DNA of 8,845 nucleotides, taken from NCBI GenBank assembly GCA_902767195.1, contig CACXGS010000240.1, positions 1 to 8,845 on the forward strand, read 5' to 3'. Below, piece after piece: positions 6,866 to 8,845 of this stretch (the first letter of the stretch is position 1; every line of letters begins with the position of its first letter). This stretch comes from an uncultured Lachnospiraceae bacterium. GTDB taxonomy: Bacteria; Bacillota_A; Clostridia; Lachnospirales; Lachnospiraceae. Position numbers and translations under genes: made by a program. The notes below the pieces were generated by a model. That model worked only from the letters and a program-made list of their open reading frames with translations, was not told the origin of the DNA and did not search any database.

Positions 6866-6894
6866 TTGAAAGATATCCGTTTTTTATGTAAAAT
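6866..6894 (+). promoter_or_regulatory. Sigma-70-type promoter of the KamA-like gene
   Basis: TTGAAA (6866-6871) and TAAAAT (6889-6894) are separated by exactly 17 nt, matching the housekeeping consensus at five positions in each box (TTGACA, TATAAT). Transcription would begin near 6901, leaving a leader of about 70 nt. A second possible extended -10 (TGCTAAAAT, 6919-6927) lies closer to the gene. No convincing terminator separates this from the SNF2 gene, so read-through is possible. Confidence 0.6.
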
Positions 6895-6900
6895 GTAATA

Positions 6901-6944
6901 GAAATATTTCGGCAATAATGCTAAAATAATGTTGAATATTTCAA
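6901..6944 (+). promoter_or_regulatory. Paired AATATTTC palindromes in the KamA-like leader
   Basis: GAAATATTTC (6901-6910) is a perfect 10-bp palindrome at the predicted transcription start. TTGAA-TAT-TTCAA (6932-6944) is a perfect inverted repeat with the same AATATTTC core. Their centres are about 32 bp apart, close to three helical turns, as for two bound dimers of one regulator. The region is AT-rich, so chance is a real alternative. Confidence 0.25.
6917..6930 (+). repeat. Exact 14-nt repeat, copy 2 (AATGCTAAAATAAT)
   Basis: This is identical to 679-692 and lies between the stronger promoter (6866-6894) and the start of the KamA-like gene. It may be a second promoter, or chance similarity in AT-rich DNA. 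Confidence 0.45.
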
Positions 6945-6973
6945 ATTTTATAGAAAAGTGAGGATATCCTGTG

Positions 6974-8053
6974 ATGAATACTACTTTTTTAGAGACAACT
7001 CAGGAGATCGCCGAAATACTGGCTTTGAATGAGAGGGAGAGGGAGGAGCTGGATCAGATTTCAGGTATTTATCCTGTAAGGGTTACACCTTACTATCTTA
7101 ATCTGATCGACCCGGAGGACCCTGACGATCCCATTCGGAAGATGTGCATCCCCAAAGGCATGGAGATGAATCCCGAAGGATTGGAGGATACCAGTGGCGA
7201 GTATGACAATACGGTTCTCAAGGGTATGCAGCACAAATATCGCCAAACCACACTGATACTGTCAACCAACCAGTGCGCCATGTACTGCCGGCACTGTTTT
7301 CGCAAGAGAATGGTCGGATCAAGTGGCAGAGAGCTGGCTTCCCATATTCCGGAGATGGCGGAATATGTGAGGAATCATCCGGAAGTGAATAATGTGCTGA
7401 TCTCCGGCGGGGACTCTTTTATGAACTCCAATGATGTGATCACACAGTACCTGGAGGCTTTTACAGCCATTGACCACCTGGATTTCATCCGATTCGGCAC
7501 CAGGACACCTGTGGTGCTTCCGACAAGGATCACCGATGACCCGGAACTTGCGAGAATCCTCAGGGAGTATGGCAGGAAAAAGCAGATTATCATTGTAACC
7601 CATTACAACCATCCGAAAGAGCTGACGGAGAAGTCTCTGGAAGCCATCCGGATTCTTCAGGACAGCGGCTGCCTTATCCGTAATCAGACGGTTTTTCTGA
7701 GAGGAATCAATGACGATCCCCAGATTTTAGCAACCCTGATGAATCAGCTGGTGTCGGTCGGGATCATTCCCTATTACCTGTTCCAGTGCCGCCCGGTGAA
7801 AGGGGCAAAAGGACAGTTCCAGATTCCCATTCTGGAGGGATTCCGTATATTCTCGGAAGCCAGAAAGTATATGAACGGCATGGCCAAAAGCGTTCGCTAT
7901 GCCATGTCCCACTACCGGGGCAAGATTGAGATCGTAGGGCCGATCTCCGAAAAAGAGATGCTGTTTACTTACCATCAGGCCAAATATCCGGAAGATCATG
8001 ACAAGGTTTTCACCGTTGAACTGAAGCCGGATCAGACATGGCTGGACTTGTAA
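6974..8053 (+). CDS. KamA-family radical SAM protein, substrate unknown
   Basis: This 359-residue protein starts at ATG 6974; GTG 6971 is an equally possible start, since GAGG (6960-6963) lies 10 or 7 nt upstream. The [4Fe-4S] motif CAMYCRHC has Cys101, Cys105 and Cys108, followed by Arg110, which matches the Arg that binds the substrate carboxylate in lysine 2,3-aminomutase (LAM). Other family marks are ISGGDSF (144-149), RFGTRTPVVLP.RIT (173-187), THYNHPKE (209-216) and NQTVFLRGIND (237-247). Lys317 in YRGK matches the lysine that holds PLP. However, the LAM substrate Asp293 is Arg273 (QCRP), the region of Asp330 is AMSH (310-313), and the C-terminal zinc cysteines of LAM are absent. The protein is also shorter than LAM (about 416). 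It is probably a SAM- and PLP-dependent 2,3-aminomutase or relative acting on something other than free lysine. Glutamate or another acidic amino acid is a reasonable guess. An EpmB-type protein modifier is another option. It appears to be transcribed alone. Confidence 0.88.
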   Translation: MNTTFLETTQEIAEILALNEREREELDQISGIYPVRVTPYYLNLIDPEDPDDPIRKMCIPKGMEMNPEGLEDTSGEYDNTVLKGMQHKYRQTTLILSTNQCAMYCRHCFRKRMVGSSGRELASHIPEMAEYVRNHPEVNNVLISGGDSFMNSNDVITQYLEAFTAIDHLDFIRFGTRTPVVLPTRITDDPELARILREYGRKKQIIIVTHYNHPKELTEKSLEAIRILQDSGCLIRNQTVFLRGINDDPQILATLMNQLVSVGIIPYYLFQCRPVKGAKGQFQIPILEGFRIFSEARKYMNGMAKSVRYAMSHYRGKIEIVGPISEKEMLFTYHQAKYPEDHDKVFTVELKPDQTWLDL

Positions 8054-8058
8054 AAAGG

Positions 8059-8085
8059 AAGGGAGGGTACCGGGTACCTTCCCTT
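8059..8085 (+). terminator. Rho-independent terminator after the KamA-like gene
   Basis: An 11-bp stem (8059-8069 with 8075-8085, including one G-T pair) has a 5-nt loop. It is preceded by AAAAAGG and followed by TATTACTTTG, with TTT at the stem end. It begins 5 nt after the stop codon. Two GGTACC palindromes lie inside the stem arms. The A-rich left side and T-rich right side suggest it may work in both directions. Confidence 0.78.
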
Positions 8086-8124
8086 TATTACTTTGCCGGT
8101 ATATGGTAGTATAAAAGGGTCGGG

Positions 8125-8130
8125 TATAAT
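8125..8130 (+). promoter_or_regulatory. Candidate -10 box of the YD-like gene
   Basis: TATAAT is a perfect -10 hexamer 42 nt before the chosen ATG, but the expected -35 position (8102-8107, TATGGT) is weak. An alternative is TGGTAGTAT at 8104-8112, an imperfect extended -10. A promoter is expected here because a terminator lies just upstream. Confidence 0.4.
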
Positions 8131-8171
8131 TCACCAGACTATTCCGATGGAAAAGGAGTGTGCTGTTTCTC

Positions 8172-8828
8172 ATGATACCTGCCCATAAAAAAGCGGATAA
8201 AAGGTCGTTTATCATCAGAGTTTGTGTGACTGTATTGATGGTGGCGGTGACAGCCTTTATCCTGGTGACCTTTTTCTGTCCCGGACGCCAGAGATACCAA
8301 CCATGCACAGTGACGGTTTATGATCAGAACGGTAATTATCTGGGAGAGAGGGATTATAACAAATATGGTGATGTTACCAGGATCACTCAAAGTGATCTGC
8401 ATGTTGAATATCAGTATGATTTTAAAGGTCGAATGACCGCTAAGGAAATCTATCAGAATAATGACCATGAGGATTCTTATACATTCACATACCGGGACCA
8501 TGAGATGACCGGCGATACATTTGATGGGAAAGATCTGAGATCATGGTCTTACAAAGCACATTTGAACGAGAAGGGTCTTATAACAGATTCCGAAGAAATC
8601 TCGGTCTATGACAGTGACCAGGTACACTGTACCATAAAAAACATTTATGACAATTACGGTTTTCTGCTTCAAAGAACGATCCACTCGGAGGATGCCGATA
8701 TCATAACCACTTGGAAATATATTTACAGGAATAACCGGCCGGCGGAAGCAGAAGTGGTAGATAAGATATCCAATGGAGGAGAGGGATCCATCACCACGAA
8801 GGAATGTTGGAAGTATGAATACAGGTAA
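8172..8828 (+). CDS. Single-pass membrane protein with YD-repeat-like outer domain
   Basis: This 218-residue protein begins with a basic segment (KKADKR, 6-11), then one hydrophobic helix at about residues 13-36, then a polar domain to the end. The charge pattern predicts an inside N-terminus and an outside C-terminal domain. There is no lipobox at Cys36. The outer part is rich in Tyr, Asp, Asn and Gly and contains degenerate units such as YDQNGNYLGERDYNKYGDVTR (50-70), split about YQYDFKGRMTA (80-90), then NIYDNYGFLLQR further on. These resemble YD/RHS repeats, which form beta-strand shells on cell surfaces. The protein is far smaller than RHS toxins and has no toxin tip, so a surface or cell-wall role is more likely. 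ATG 8172 has AAGGAG (8153-8158) at a long 13-nt spacing; GTG 8160 in the same frame is too close to it. The protein is complete and ends 17 nt before the window edge. The exact function is unknown. Confidence 0.72.
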   Translation: MIPAHKKADKRSFIIRVCVTVLMVAVTAFILVTFFCPGRQRYQPCTVTVYDQNGNYLGERDYNKYGDVTRITQSDLHVEYQYDFKGRMTAKEIYQNNDHEDSYTFTYRDHEMTGDTFDGKDLRSWSYKAHLNEKGLITDSEEISVYDSDQVHCTIKNIYDNYGFLLQRTIHSEDADIITTWKYIYRNNRPAEAEVVDKISNGGEGSITTKECWKYEYR

Positions 8829-8845
8829 ATCGTTCAATCAGAATA

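Noticed and set aside
6848..6890. A terminator for the SNF2 gene formed by the T-run at 6880-6885
   Set aside because: No stable hairpin precedes the T-run; only a 4-bp AGCA/TGCT pairing just after the stop codon is visible.

Overview
The window looks like a chromosomal segment from a Gram-positive anaerobe of the class Clostridia, most likely a Lachnospiraceae-type gut bacterium. This is inferred from strong AGGAGG-type ribosome-binding sites before most genes, moderate GC with AT-rich intergenic gaps, a DUF4125 protein, a Firmicutes-style SWIM/SNF2 helicase, a KamA-family radical SAM protein and a free-standing rubredoxin-like protein. No rRNA, tRNA, insertion sequence, integrase, phage gene or CRISPR array was seen.

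Layout. (1) 121-525, minus strand: a small protein with the serine-recombinase (resolvase) N-terminal fold. Its catalytic residues are replaced and it has no DNA-binding domain. A perfect 15-bp hairpin terminator follows it at 62-102. (2) 711-2188, plus strand: a compact three-gene unit of a DUF4125 protein, a DJ-1/PfpI-family glyoxalase/deglycase-like protein and a small rubredoxin-like protein, closed by a hairpin at 2268-2299. (3) 2415-6847, plus strand: a two-gene unit of an unrecognised 162-residue protein and a 1308-residue SNF2-family ATPase with two SWIM-type zinc motifs. (4) 6974-8053, plus strand: a KamA-family radical SAM/PLP protein with its own promoter and terminator. Its substrate pocket appears not to be that of lysine 2,3-aminomutase. 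(5) 8172-8828, plus strand: a single-pass membrane protein with a YD-repeat-like outer domain.

How the genes may work together. The DUF4125/DJ-1/rubredoxin unit reads as a small stress or redox operon (inference). The 162-residue protein and the SNF2 ATPase are separated by 17 nt and probably act together or at least are made together. The KamA-like and YD-like genes look like separate transcription units. No known multi-gene defence or mobile system is evident. The least explained items are the apparently inactive resolvase-fold protein with an inserted CPIC motif, the partner of the twin-SWIM helicase, and the KamA homologue with an Arg where lysine 2,3-aminomutase has a substrate-binding Asp.

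All assignments rest on reading motifs by eye and on memory of the families. No database search was run.
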